Shown here piece by piece: positions 14,001-25,172 of a DNA stretch of 64,000 bases. The stretch comes from Erodium maritimum (Eukaryota > Streptophyta > Magnoliopsida > Geraniales > Geraniaceae). The DNA lies in assembly GCA_963921825.1 (NCBI GenBank), contig OY997594.1, positions 6,515,001 to 6,579,000 of the forward strand. Reading direction: 5' to 3'. The position numbers were made by a program, and so were the translations under genes. Below the pieces are notes generated by a model. That model was not told the DNA's origin. It worked only from the letters and a program-made list of their open reading frames with translations, and made no database searches. The number at the start of each line of letters is the position of its first letter. Within the stretch, counting starts at the first letter, position 1.

Positions 14001-16305
14001 AAAGAAAGTGTGATAGAGCATCCATAGTCGGCGTCTTTACGTGGGTTGATTCCAGCTTGGAAGCGTAGGAGGTGACCGGTCGCACGCGCTGTCAAACGTT
14101 GATCGTGTTCGAGATCCCAGTTGACTGAGGAGAGTCGCCTCAAGCACAAGCAGGAATCGACCAAACGCATCTGGGCAAGCACCAACAAGTGGTCGACGTG
14201 TGGCCTCTTTTTCTCGTCGAACTGGAACAGATCTCACTAAACGGTCGTTGCAAAGAAGATCGGCCATTCCTTTGGTCTTTGGCTTCCCTGGCGGCGTCCA
14301 CTTCTATGGCTCTCTGATCCCTCCTCAAAAATGATATGTTCTCTATATTCCTATTCATTTGTCAAATAGTTCTGTCAAATTTTGGATGTGCGTTCACCAA
14401 GTTTGGGTATTTTGATTTGATCCTTGAAGAAACTTACTTCTGCTCGAATGAATGTAATAAACGATTTTGGGTTGGGGCCTGAAATTCTATATGTATAGGA
14501 AACAATTAGGGTGGACAAACTAGTGTATCAAGCAATCTTAAACTCCACACAACCATGTAATATGCAACCATGACAAACTTCTTACCATGATATCACAATG
14601 TAATAATAATATTAACCAGAGAAATAACCAGAAAATTATGAAAACATTACCAACTGCAGCGGATCAACCATAGGCTTCAAACCAAAGACATGCATATCTG
14701 CAAAATGAAACATCAACCAATTACAAAAACTCGTTCCAAGCAAAGTTAAAACCTGAATAGAAACTAGAAAGTGTTATTCAATCTACATTTATAATTATGG
14801 AAGATATTTCAACTCGCATACCCCCACACCAAGACAAAATGATTTCTCTTCCCTTCATACTCTAACTGAGCCCATCTCAAACTAGGTTATATACACAACA
14901 TAATACCACCACTAAAAAATATCTACACCTAACCTAGGCATAGAGTTGCAAATGACAGTTTCCCTATATCTCTCAAAGTGGAGCAAAGCTTGAAGATCAC
15001 TAGTCCATAACACCAAAAACAGATAGATCCTAGGGAATGGTTTCTAACAAGAGGCAGCATATATTAAAGCTACACATCAATGATAATAAGCACTCCTTGT
15101 GAAGTCTAACCTCATTTCCTAAATCAACCACTCTATGTAGGCTAATGAACCAACAGCTTCCTACTAATGTGATGAACATTCATGAGCCAGTAGTAGTATC
15201 AATACAGAATCAACAATCAGTGAACTAATTTGGATAATGTGGGTGTAGAATCAGTTTCTGATGGAACGGCCGTCAACCCCTACTCTTTGCCTAGAAGGCG
15301 TGATATATCAATGCATCGAAGGTATATTACAAAGTATTACATTGACCAAGAATGGCCTATAGAGCAAGAAAGTGGATAGATAAACATATGAGCCACTAAA
15401 CATCAGCCAGATACTAAGTCTCTCATGCCTCTGTATTGCCTATGAATTAATGTCATTATATTCACAAAATTTTCCACCATATGAAAAGGGAGAAATATCC
15501 GCTATGCATCATTTGATAGAAAGTGTAATATATATCACAATAGACAGGCATAGATCCCTCCACTAAGAAAAGATATGGCACAAAGCTTAAGATAAGGTAG
15601 ATACATCTTAGAGTTCATTGATGTTTTCAAAATAAAAGTATAAAATGCAAGAGTCACACCTTCTTCATCAAGTAAATTTACTTCATCAGCTTCACGTAAT
15701 TCTCTGTACAAATATTGTGCAGCTAATTTCTGATGGCTAACTTCATCTGTCAAGGGAACAAAACTATTAAGGAATTTGAAAAAAGTTATAAAGTATGTTC
15801 GGTATATAAATCATAAATACTCAACTCAAGTGTAGAATAAAAAAAATGTGTAAGATTGACATAAAATTCAAGTTCGATTGACATAAAACGGAGAAAGAGT
15901 GAAAAAATTATCAAACTGTTGTAGCAAGAGTCAAGATTTTATCAAATTGTGGGGACAAACTGAAAAACCAATGGGGCAGATATCTAATTCTCAACGAAAA
16001 TTGGAGAAAATATAACACAAATAGAATTTTTAATTAGCATTTTGTAGATCCTTTATTGGAGGCACATGGTGCGTGTGCAGGTGTGTGCATGCAATGGTGT
16101 GTGTGTGTGTGTTTAATGTTTACGCATGCATGTAGTTTCATTCACCCATAATAATCGTGTTCCTATTAACAATGCTGTCAATGGAGGCTGGGTATTTACT
16201 GAAGTAAATTAGTCGCAAAATACCTGCGCTAGTGTGTGAAAAACTTTCAGCTTCTAGAACCCTTGCCATGACTGCCATTCTCCCACTTCCAATTGGACAT
16301 ACCAT
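5053..16305 (-). CDS. SGF11-type zinc finger protein, candidate SAGA-associated factor (11 coding exons)
   Basis: Coding exons on the minus strand: 16305-16224, 15746-15660, 14697-14651, 12904-12847, 11797-11684, 11459-11337, 10746-10638, 8820-8735, 7871-7657, 5941-5728, 5102-5053. Together they give 1,185 nt, or 394 residues, with every junction in phase and GT-AG. The protein begins MVCPIGSGRMAVMARVLEAE. Next comes KLAAQYLYRELREADEVNLL, then LKPMVDPLQLVCCNACKKPV and ASQYVVHAELCRSL. The spacing C-X2-C-X11-H-X3-C (CNAC ... HAELC, about residues 78-97) matches the zinc finger of SGF11, the SAGA deubiquitinase-module factor. A basic patch, KKPPRKDRKK, follows about 25 residues later. The remaining ~260 residues are low in recognisable domains and end HPNGGVPVT. 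A histone or chromatin role is inferred only from the finger. The first ATG lies in the second transcribed exon: the upstream exon carries an in-frame TAA and no ATG. Introns reach about 2.4 kb and are filled with repeats. Confidence 0.82.
6190..6410 (+). mobile_element. LTR-like fossil fragment in the last large intron
   Basis: The segment has the look of the 3' part of a copia-type LTR: repeated TATTTCCTA phrases, a CTATATGAAGGGATGC stretch like a TATA region and transcription start, a short A-run, and ATCATCAATAATATTC. I could not find a partner LTR or a clean target duplication, so this is a family-level guess for an old fragment. Confidence 0.35.
6411..7650. other. Intron sequence with unclassified repeat-like stretch
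   Basis: Intronic. Between about 6,700 and 7,090 the phrases CCCGACCCGATACATTTAG and CCTGACTAATATATTTAG recur in changed form, and the sequence is more GC-rich than the intron around it. This suggests an old insertion, but I could not define ends or a family. Confidence 0.25.
8898..9195. mobile_element. Mutator-like MITE with 9-bp duplication (intron of zinc-finger gene)
   Basis: A 298-bp element with termini GGGTTAATTGC and GCAATTAACCC. The flanks are TTGAAATTA on the left and TTGATATTA on the right, an 8-of-9 match. Both arms are built from repeated units around ACTACATTATGTATTGTCCAC, present several times on the left and as the reverse complement on the right, so the element folds back on itself. 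It has no coding capacity. The 9-bp duplication is the mark of Mutator-like transposition. It lies in the intron between coding exons 10746-10638 and 8820-8735. Confidence 0.8.
9630..10030. repeat. Dispersed repeat fragment related to 20,960-21,345
   Basis: Shares phrases with 20,960-21,345, such as a GATnGGTGGAGG start, TTTATCAAGT, and a TATAAC-CCTCCCTCACGTG block. It then has a CTCTAATACCATGCAA phrase common in plant LTR-element remains. I see no coding sequence. It is probably a fragment of an old retroelement or its non-autonomous kin; ends and family are unresolved. Confidence 0.4.
13610..13880. repeat. Two-copy diverged repeat in intron
   Basis: Two diverged direct copies of a segment that includes AAAGAATGTRGATTAAATGA, TATACTA-TTAGGTC and AGCTYAA-TTTAGGTT, separated by about 180 bases. 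No coding sequence is seen. It is probably an old transposon fragment. Confidence 0.35.
14016..14340 (+). mobile_element. Truncated PIF/Harbinger-like MITE
   Basis: The left end GAGCATCCATAGTCGG follows the trinucleotide ATA. It matches the GAGCATC termini of the other Harbinger-type elements in this window. The body is GC-richer than the intron around it and has no long frame of its own. I could not find a matching GATGCTC right end, so the right boundary is approximate. Confidence 0.45.
16092..16112. repeat. TG microsatellite
   Basis: A short GT/TG run in an intron, with no other significance seen. Confidence 0.6.
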
Positions 16306-16761
16306 TTCGGCCAAAATTAACCGAATATCTGTAATGAAACATCACAATGCAACATGATAAAATTAGAGCACGTAGAGACAGTATGCAAGGCAGCAAGCTC
16401 CATCACATATATGCATTATCCACATAGTGATTGTTCATCATGTGCAAGCCCAATGACCACAGGTTTTAGTAACTTCTATTTGGTACAAATTAAACATAAA
16501 CACCATATATATTGTCAAAAGGCTAAGACCCACAAGTTGAGAACTCTCAAAAGGAGGAAATAAGTCAAATTTAACCAAATGATCCAACTCCATACAGCAT
16601 TTCACATCATACACATGCAGTTCAATCTCATGGTCTTTTTCGTTCACTAAATTGCATTACTAATAAATAAGAAACAAAAACAAACCAAAACCCTAGCTGA
16701 AAAATCAAACAATTACGAAACAATGCGCAAGATAATCAACAATCCCAAATTACAAAATTAC

Positions 16762-17090
16762 CAGAATGTGGGTGACCAAAAATTCTGTCCGAACAAAGAA
16801 TGGAAATAGCTGAAACAGTGGGGAGGTCGGAATTAGAGAAAAGTACAACTGATCGTTACAGAGACGTCGAAAACGATGGAAATGTCCGTTGAATGTCCGA
16901 AGAACAGCGAGAGTGGCGGAGGCGAGAAGCGAGAGACAGATTCGTACGCAGACGAGCGAGATTTGAGGTACAGTTACGTAAAATTGAAAGAGAGAAGGGG
17001 ATCGAAGTCGAGTCTGAGGATCTTCTCCCTCTCCGGTAGAGGAGAGAGATCAGAGAAGGAGAGGTGCAATTTGAAAGGAGGGACTCCACT
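16762..17090 (-). other. Probable 5' untranslated exon and promoter of the zinc-finger gene
   Basis: A good splice donor, CTG|GTAATTTT, lies at 16762. The sequence upstream on the minus strand is rich in CT runs, as plant leaders often are. Joined to the acceptor at 16328 it extends the frame through GHPHSGDIRLILAE, but an in-frame TAA precedes it and it has no ATG, so I read it as leader. The right boundary is a guess, because I see no clear TATA box. Confidence 0.5.
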
Positions 17091-17129
17091 CTCATTCCGT
17101 TTGTTCACCCATTCATATTATTTCTGATA

Positions 17130-18587
17130 CCCATTTTTCAAATTAGAAAAATAATAAGGGAGAGGAATTCACTCTTGACAACAGTTTCTTTTGTAACTTG
17201 TATTATATCGATGTAATTTTTGGAATTTGTACCAGATTATCATCATATAATACTATTTTATGATGTCCGTCTAACGAAATCGAATTGCACTATCACGAAT
17301 TTTGATAAAAAGAAAATACAAACACGAATGACTAATCCTAAAAGAATGGGGAGCACCCTCTTCTGTTGATCATGTCTACCACTACCTAACAATCACTTAT
17401 GGCATGAGCTCTCTAACGTGGACGTTGCTCGAACCACTACAACGCGTCTCGGATGACACTTGCCTCAACTAGGCTTGGAATTGCAGTCCAAAGGCTGAGG
17501 CAGATCGTTCCTCTATCAGGATGCCCTCGTTGACCCTGCAACCCCATCGTGTCACCACTTGCCCTATGGCGACTAAAAGGGCTTAATCAACATTGATTGC
17601 CAATGCTTTCAAGGGAGGGTTCACCTAGTAAGTAATCGCACCCTGAGTGGCTACGTTAGGCCGGGCCTGAAGGATCTTGCGGCTTGCCCGTGCTTCCTAC
17701 CACCCGGAGTTGAGAAGCAACGTTGTGTGTTTGATATAGGCTACGGTCGGGGTTATCTCTTCCCACACCTTCATGTTCCTAAACTTCTAGAGTTCCCATA
17801 ATAGACACCTCACCGCTCCCCCTTAATAAGAGGATGGGTTCAGCGTAATTATATCACAGAGCTAGTCTACCATGTTGTCCTCCTAAGACGAGAACACGAG
17901 GCCGTTGAGCTACCAACACTAGGCCGCGACGAGGCAGGACACCAAGAGATGAATCTCCGACTTGACAACCATATGTCACATTGGGAAGGAATCATATACA
18001 TCCACTTGATGGACCCGAAGACGTATCGTTACCTGGAGGCACCCTGCACATGTCCTCTAGAGGAACGTCCGAATTTTTGGAATCACCCTAAATATCATAC
18101 ATTAGGGCAGGTATGGGATGACCTTGTACGAGTAGCCCGTAGGCCGAGCGTATCAAATAATGCCCAAAGTTTCGCTCGCACAATACCATGAATCTAAGGT
18201 TGCCGAGGAGTTGATGGGGACATATAGTATAGTGGTACTATCTTGTTCATTAAAAAGTCCCGAATGACTTCCTCGTTCCAAAGTTGGGTCCCTAACGTCA
18301 TAAAGCCTGCCATGTGACGGTGCTCGAGAGACGGTCACTCCGAGGAGATCTAGGGATCAAGGATGTCAGCCAAGGGTGAAGTAGAAAAGACGTAGTTGTA
18401 TTAGGGCCTAGAGACCTTCTACAACTTTGCTTGACGATATTTTGGGATGATAAGATGATTTTCCAAATAAAGCTCTGGTTAGGGACTTTCTTGGCCTATA
18501 GAGCTGAAGAGTCCGGGAAGTACCTGACCTTAAGAACTTTTGCAGCCAAGTAGGTGTCCTCCGTGATGATCTTCTATAGTTGCTTTC
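17130..18587. other. Unclassified, moderately GC-rich intergenic sequence
   Basis: No gene recognised. Composition rises in GC from about 17,340 onwards, unlike the flanking introns, and short broken frames occur on both strands. Continuous with the LINE and TRIM relics to the right, it is probably degraded transposon sequence, but I recognise no domain. Confidence 0.3.
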
Positions 18588-18914
18588 TGTTAGAATATAA
18601 CTATAATTGGGCCTTCAACTACCAACTTGAACTTTTAGTTGAGTTAGTCCTCTAATATGGTATCAGAGCCTGACACCTCATGGACAGGGGTTCAAACCCC
18701 ACTCTCTACAAACAAAAAAAATCGTCATAATTTATAAAGTTTGCCCCAAATGGGCCAACCCTTATCTCTCTTCTCAATTGGCTCATCTCTTTTTTCTAAA
18801 TAATTCACCTCCAAACCCGTAAATGGTTTGTCCGTGAGGGCGCATGTTAAAATATAACTATAAGTAGTCCTTCAACTATCAACTTGAGCTTTTAGTTGAG
18901 TTGGTCCTCTAATA
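18588..18914 (+). mobile_element. TRIM-like LTR fossil
   Basis: Two direct repeats of 70 bp (18588-18657 and 18845-18914, about 90% identical) both start TGTTA. Directly after the first comes TGGTATCAGAGC, the usual primer-binding site complementary to initiator methionine tRNA. The interior of about 190 bp has no coding capacity. This is the layout of a terminal-repeat retrotransposon in miniature. The flanking 5-mers are near-identical. The divergence between the two repeats points to an old insertion. Confidence 0.6.
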
Positions 18915-18924
18915 TTTTCCCAAT

Positions 18925-20075
18925 AAAATCATGTTTAAGTCTGTTAGGTTCCTGAAACCCGAACCCCCTATCTCTTTTGGTCAGGACATGATCGACCAAG
19001 ATTTGCAAATGATCAGGTTATCACTATCCCTAGAAGACTGCCACCAAAAACGAGCTAGAGCTACATTAATCTTGTCCACAAGCCCTTGTGAGAGACGCAT
19101 CACACTCATTACATAAGTAGGAATAGATTGAAGAACCGATTTCACTATTACCTCCTTCCACACCCCATTTAGCATATTCCCATCCCATATGTTGATCTTA
19201 CGAAGGGGAGCGATCAAGGATATACTATAAGTTGCGCTTCCTGCTTTGTCTCATCTAATTGGGAACCCCCAGATAAGGGGAAGGCTTAGTAATCTCTAGG
19301 ATTCCCAAGAGACGAAAACCCTCCCCTTGTGCATCCGGATGAGTGTTAGTGCTGACAAACAATGACAATTTTGCAGGTTCACCATCTGTCCCAAGGCTTC
19401 CTCAAAAGTTCGTATATAAGTTCCGATCTTGCCCATTTACAAATGAGTCGCCTTGTAGTAGACATAATAGCCATCCACAAAAAAGAGATGGGATAACGAT
19501 GGAGCTATCGACACGATACTGACTCCATGTATCAATCAATGTCACTCAGCTGATTGGAGCAGACGAACTAGACCTTTCATGCAAATTAGGAACAAGTACG
19601 AGGATAGAGGATCCCCTTGTCTGATGCCCATCTCGAGGAGAACAAAACCAGTCTGACGATACCTTACGAGCAAATTGTACTTCATATAGTAAGTATAAGT
19701 ATGACTAAGGTCAACCACGCATCAAGGAACCCAAAAACCTGCATCATTCCCCACAAGGACTGTCATTCGACCATGTCGTAGGATTTTCTCATGTCGAGCT
19801 TTAGAGCTGCCCAGTCTTCCCTCCCCTATCGTTTGTACTTCATGTAGTAAAGAGTTTTGAAGGACAAGATGATATTGTCTTAGATAAAATGACCCATGAC
19901 AAAAGCCCTTTGAGACAAGGATATAATCCCATCTAGAAAGGGATTGAGCCGATTAGCGACCACCTTAGAAACGATCTTGAAGAACACATCGTAGAGAGAA
20001 ATGTGGCAGAGATCCTTAAGACTATGGTTAAATACCTTTTGGTACCTTTTTGTTCGGTCCACGGACCTTAAGGTC
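18925..20075 (-). mobile_element. L1-type LINE reverse transcriptase relic
   Basis: On the minus strand, reading from 20,060 down, the frames give FKIVSKVVANRLNPFLDGII and SQRAFVMGHFI, then GIRQGDPLSSYLFLICM near 19,570-19,620. Later comes SHLFFVDGY near 19,490, and finally IPTYVMSVMRLSQGLVDKIN and ARFWWQSS at 19,040-19,200. This is the order of plant L1-type ORF2 reverse transcriptase. The catalytic YADD-type box reads FVDG, so the active site has lost an aspartate. Stops and frame changes separate the blocks. The 3' end is missing or hidden by the TRIM-like element. Confidence 0.82.
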
Positions 20076-20955
20076 CCACTTGTTTGGAAATGACCATTTT
20101 GATACCCTTATGTTCGGTCCACAAACCTTGTGTTGATTTGGGGTTAGAAAACTAACATATTAATGTTAAATGTTTGTTTTACCCTGCAATTTTGATCGAG
20201 TGCAACAACAAGATGTCAATCGGGATGTTATGACATGTGAACTGACATCCTACTTTGTAACTAAATGGAAAATAGTAAACACACACACAATCACACACGA
20301 GGACACACAATTGGTTACCTAGTTCGGTGCAACATCACATACATCTAGGGGCAATATGCCAGTGGAATGGTTTTCAATATAATATAATAATCAACATATA
20401 AGTTTCTTAGATCATCCATATCAAACATATGCTATCATTACACAGTGACAAACATATATCAGGGCTCCTCTTGCATCCAGGATCCTCGCTCAAATTACTC
20501 TTCAAGCACCTCAGTCTTGGATTGTTTCCTTGTCTTTGATACGAGATAGTTATACTCAATCACAAGAACATAGTTCCAATACTTTTTCGGTTACAAGACA
20601 AGGTATGAGCACATCAGCATATGTGAGAAGTCGTGTGTTTCGTTGGCTACTAGTATACATCAACATCTTCTTCGTTTGGACGTCATGAAACCCAAGTACA
20701 ACTTCTGAACGTACTCCAAAGTAGTGTTCTCGATCATGTGTAAGTACTCATCAACGGAATCACCTGCAAATCCATAACATAACTGATAAATAACAACAAT
20801 GTATTTTTGTTGAAGAGAGAAACCGAGATTTCCTCGAGCATCGGATCATTATCAAAAGTATATGTACCGCTCTCTCAAAGCATCCATGATGTGAATGAAA
20901 AATGCCTTGGACATCCAGTATCGACATCATAATTGTCTTTTATTGTACACCGACA
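20076..20955. other. Degraded repeat-rich sequence
   Basis: No gene recognised. It contains a CA-rich stretch near 20,275-20,310 followed by TTACCTAGTTCGGTGCAACA, a phrase often seen in plant copia-type remains. The block up to 20,870 is probably old retroelement sequence, but I could not define ends. Confidence 0.3.
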
Positions 20956-21345
20956 AGATGGAGAAATAATCATCCACCAGATGTTGTTGGCCATCCTCTC
21001 TCTTTCGGCCTATCCACGTCTTTTGTTAAAGTCCATTACGAACCAAAAACTCAAGGTGATAGGTGGAGGCATCAATATATTTATCAAGTGGCCAATTCAC
21101 CCACACACTTCTGATGTGAGACACGCTATAACTCTCTCCCTCACGTGCATGCCTCACATGTGGCACATTCATGCATCAAGGAGAGGTTCCTTAATATATG
21201 CCCAAACCAACTCTACTATCATGTCAAAGCTCATTCCAACCCAAAAGCTCAAGTTGATAGGTAGAGCCGTGAAGCATCATCATGTTTAGTAAGTGGCCAA
21301 TTTATCCACAAAAATTCTGATATAGGACACGTTATAACATCTTTC
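20956..21345. repeat. Dispersed repeat, two tandem-like copies
   Basis: The phrases CTCAAGGTGATAGGTGGAGG, AAGTGGCCAATTCACCCAC and TGTGAGACACGCTATAAC recur about 200 bases later in changed form (CTCAAGTTGATAGGTAGAG, AAGTGGCCAATTTATCCAC, ATAGGACACGTTATAAC). A related copy lies at 9,630-10,030. No coding sequence is seen. It is probably an old LTR-type fragment. Confidence 0.4.
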
Positions 21346-22083
21346 ATGCTCGTAAAGACGAAGTAGGCCCTCCTTCTAACTTCTATTGTATCCTTGCTTC
21401 GAGTCCTTCTTATATTCTTTGTTCCATCATTTCTTCCACTTTTCTTGTAAGGTTATCCTTGAATTTATCCAACTAATCGTTAGTTATTTCAACCACTTCA
21501 GCATTAGTTGGAATTAGATCCTTTGAAAAAAAAATAGAGAAGTTTTTGTAAAATGAAAAGAGAACTACTATTAATAAAGTGTAGGGAATACGAATTAAAA
21601 AAAAGATAGGTCTAAAATGGTTAGAGAATGTTGATTTATAGGAGAAAATAAGGAGGGGTATTTTTTTAATTAGGGCCACATGTTGTTGTGTTATTGGGTT
21701 GGCGAATAGTCGTAGGAATCCTTGTATCGATGGCTCGTTGAATATGGTTATTGCAGGTTTCTGCGTCGTGATGCTTGCAACGAGCAACTTGTTCCATACC
21801 TTCGACACATAGCTTGTGGATGGAATGATGAAATATGAGGTGTTGGTATTTATAGATTGTATAATTATTTTTAAACAGATTAAACCATTAAAGAATTATT
21901 TAAAAGGGAAAAAAAGTAGTCGTTGGAGCCAATAGCTCTTTTTTTCCACGTTATGATGTAGCGTGTTGTAATTGGAAAGTTGGGGCTCTTGAGCCTCTCG
22001 TTTCGGGTTCCCACTTGCAAACCGAACCTCTCGATTTACATTCCTAGTTTCTTGTCTAAGGATCCCGAACCGCGCCTAAACAC
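21346..22083 (-). other. Unclassified sequence, possible minus-strand transposon promoter
   Basis: One 111-codon open frame (21808-21473) has no recognisable domain. Upstream of it on the minus strand is TATAAATACC near 21,846-21,856, the same motif that precedes the Harbinger ORF1 copies at 22,431 and 24,805. This may be another broken Harbinger-type end, but I see no termini. Confidence 0.25.
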
Positions 22084-22525
22084 TTAGAGCAACCACACCG
22101 TGTGAACCCACACACCGAACTACGATTCGCGACTCGCGTTCATATGGTTCGTGGTTTGCGATTCGCACATTCTGGCGTGCATGATTCGCGAACCGCGAAC
22201 CACATGAACGCGAATCGTGAGTCGCAGTGCGGACCGCGAACACAATTGTGGTTCGCAGGTGTGCGATGCGCCGTTCTCCAACGCCCAACGAGAGCTTGCC
22301 ACGTGGCATGGCAAGAGGAAAAATTTCGGACCGTTGACAACAGTCCGAATTCAGCAACGGTAATATTTTTTTGGTTTTTTAATAAAATTCAATACAAAAT
22401 TAATAAAAAAAAATCTCCACCTATAAATACCTCTTCCCCCATTCATCCAACCCAACACTTCTCTAATATTCTCTCAACTTTCAATCTCAAGTTATCCACT
22501 TCCTCTTTATAAAATCCGATCAAAA

Positions 22526-23690
22526 ATGTCCGACGATTCGGCTCAACCGTCGAACTCACTGGAGCAACAAGAGTACATGCCTGATGAAGTCAATGCGGTT
22601 GTTAACACACTTCTAGGAGGGAGCTACCAACAAATGTTGAACACAAGTTTCAACCCTACTGGTCCTTGGAACGTTGAGGCTTTCACCCAATATATGCAAC
22701 AACATTGGAACACCAGTAGTTTGAACTTCTCGTCTTTAATTTTTTTTATTACAAATATTGTTAAATGCATTTAATTTCATTAATTATTTTTTATTTATAA
22801 ATGTCGTTAAATGCAAAAAAAAATTTGTATGTTAATTAATCATTTGAACCTAGGTCCAATCCAACAACCTTCCAACCCCGTTCAATTTTGCCCCGTAACT
22901 TTCACCTTCACCCCCCCACCCGCCTTACAACCCCACAACCAACTATTATGACTACCCCAGTAATAGTGAGTACCACCAACAACACGTCGGTGGCAGCAAC
23001 GGCACCCGAATGTCGTCTACGTCGTCCTCTATTGCTTGAGACAACGGACCAAGACTATCTCAGACAAGAGAACCAAATGGACAAGCTCGTGATAAAAGTC
23101 TGGCTACGCACAACCAAAGACCCAATCAAGGGAAACTCCCAAGATGGAAACATGTTCTGGGGCACAATTGTCAAACGATTCATTAGAGATGGGAAATTCA
23201 ACCCATCAGATTGGACGTGGCAAGCCGTCAAGAGCCATTGGATCAAACATGCGCATAGAGTGCGGAGGTACATCATCCTCTTAAAGAAGGAGAAGGATCT
23301 TGATCATAATGGTTAGGACGAAGAAAGGTACAAAGAGCGGGTCAATGAACGCTATCTAAAGACGGCGAGGAAGGATGGGCGGAAGCATTTCAACCTCCAC
23401 TATTGGATCGAGTCGTTGGAAAACGAAGAGAAGTTCTAGGCAGAGAAAGGCACAGTCGGGGCTATACGACGACGATTGGACGAGGTCGGTAGTTACAGCT
23501 CAACCACACCAACTTCACTTCCCACCGATGATGACAATGTTACAGCTCTCGGTGGTGACTCCCAACCTGGTGGGGGATCCTCCAATCCGATCGAGGTCCC
23601 AAGTGCCCCACTTGCCCCTCAGCGTGTACAAGAGCGCCCAATCGTCAACAAGGTCGCGAAGAGGAAGAGGAAGGGTGTTATAGACCGGGT
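22526..23690 (+). pseudogene. Harbinger ORF1 (Myb/SANT-like) relic, left arm
   Basis: The first exon-like part starts MSDDSAQPSNSLEQQEYMPD and ends near residue 75 at an intron. The second part contains LVIKVWLRTTKDPIKGNSQD, then FWGTIVKRFIRDG and WQAVKSHWIKHAHRVRRYI. The W-x(n)-W pattern is that of the SANT/Myb-like DNA-binding ORF1 protein of PIF/Harbinger elements, often mis-annotated in plants as NAM-associated or glutathione S-transferase T3-like. A stop after the RRYIILLKKEKDLDHNG segment breaks the frame. A diverged mirror copy occupies about 23,745-24,720 on the minus strand. Confidence 0.7.
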
Positions 23691-23705
23691 AGCTACCCTT
23701 ACCCA

Positions 23706-23732
23706 AGTACCCCCAAGGCACTTGGGGGTACT
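23706..23732. repeat. Perfect short palindrome at the centre of the inverted duplication
   Basis: AGTACCCCCAAG, three bases GCA, then CTTGGGGGTACT: 12-bp perfect arms exactly where the two large arms meet. It fixes the symmetry axis of the Harbinger inverted repeat near 23,719. Confidence 0.85.
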
Positions 23733-24870
23733 CCCTCAAAGCGCTCTTGTACATGCTAGGACTCACTACCGAGATCTGTAATATGTTCATCATCTGGGTT
23801 GAGTGAAGTGGGTGAGGTTGAGCTATAACTTTCGGCCTCGTCCAATCGTCGTCGTATAACCCCGACCGTGCTTTCTTCTTCCCAAAACTTGTCTTCGTGT
23901 TGCAACGACTTGATCCATGATGGAGGTTGAAATTCTTTGGCTCGTCCTTTTTCGCTTTCTTTCGATACATTTCTTCGACCATCTGTTTGTACTTTTCATC
24001 GTACCATCCGCTATGATCAAGCGCCTTCTCGTCTCTCTAGAGGGTGATGTACCTCCGCACTCTAGGCGCATGTATGTTCCAATGACTCTTGATGGCTTTC
24101 CATGTAAAATCGTTAGGGTTGAATTTCTCATCTTTGACGAATCGTTTGGGAACTGTGCTCTAGAACGTGCTTCTATCTTGGGAGCTGCCCTTGATGGGGT
24201 CTTTGCTTGTGCGTAGCCGGGTTTTTATCAGGATCTTGTCCACATCAGAGTGCCATTTGGTTTGCTTGTCTGAGACCGGCTTGCTCTATTGTCATTAAAT
24301 AAATATTTTATAATGTAAGTTGTTGGTCGGAATGCAACAGGGTTGGACGGTTGTTAGATTGTACCTAGATTCAAATGATTAATTAACATACATAATAAAA
24401 AAAATTATTTAATGAAATGATTTGCATTTAACGACATTTATAACTAACAAATTAATTAATGAAATTAAATGCATTTAACAACATTTGTAATAAAAAAATT
24501 AAAGAAAAGAAGTTCAAAATACCGGTGTTCCAATTTGTTGCATATATTGGTTGAAAGCATCATCGTTCCAAGGACCGGTCAGTTTGAAACTTGTGTTCAA
24601 CATTTTTTGGTAACTCCCTCCTAGAGATGTGTTGACCTCAACAATCGCATTGACTTCATCCGACCTGTACTCTTGTTGCTTCGATGAGTGGCGGTTAAGT
24701 CGAATCGTCGGACATTCTGATCGGATTTTATAGAGAGGAAATGGATAATTTGATAGTGAAAGTTTAGAGAAGTGTTGTGGGTTGGACGAATAAGGGAAGA
24801 GGTATTTATGTGTGGGGAAAATGTTTTTTTTTTGTATTAATTTTGTATTGAATTTAATTATATATATATA

Positions 24871-25172
24871 TGAGTATAATCAGGTGCGAACCAGCTGCTA
24901 CGGTGTGAACATGCGAACTCGCAAAAACAGTGTATACGGTTTGAGAAAATAGCTGCTCCGATTTGAGATGAATATTCTCAGACAAAAAAAAAATTCTCAA
25001 ATAAAAAACGCTATTTTCTCAAACTATATTTTTTCAAAGTAAAATGTTGTTTTCTCAAAAAAAAATCTCAAACTAGTATGTTATTTTCTCCAACTATGTT
25101 CACGATTTTCTCAAAACAGGTTTGAGGTTCGCAGGTTCACACCGTAAGGAAGGTTCGCACGTGATTGTCTCC
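24871..25172. mobile_element. Mutator-like MITE nested in the Harbinger right arm
   Basis: A 302-bp element with related ends: TGAGTATAATCAGGTGCGAA on the left, and GGAGACAATCACGTGCGAA on the reverse complement of the right. A second conserved inner motif, GGTGTGAAC / GTTCACACC, lies inside each end. ATATATATA flanks it on both sides (24862-24870 and 25173-25181). That is a 9-bp direct repeat, but in a TA-rich site where it could be chance. It interrupts one arm of the inverted duplication and is absent from the other, so it is the younger event. Confidence 0.65.

Noticed and set aside
22102-22512. 136-codon frame at the left end of the Harbinger inverted repeat
   Set aside because: It runs through palindromic CG-rich terminal DNA and several overlapping frames are open there; low-complexity artefact.
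23515-23982. Minus-strand 155-codon frame as a separate gene
   Set aside because: It is the mirror-image ORF1 relic of the right arm of the inverted duplication reading across the palindrome.
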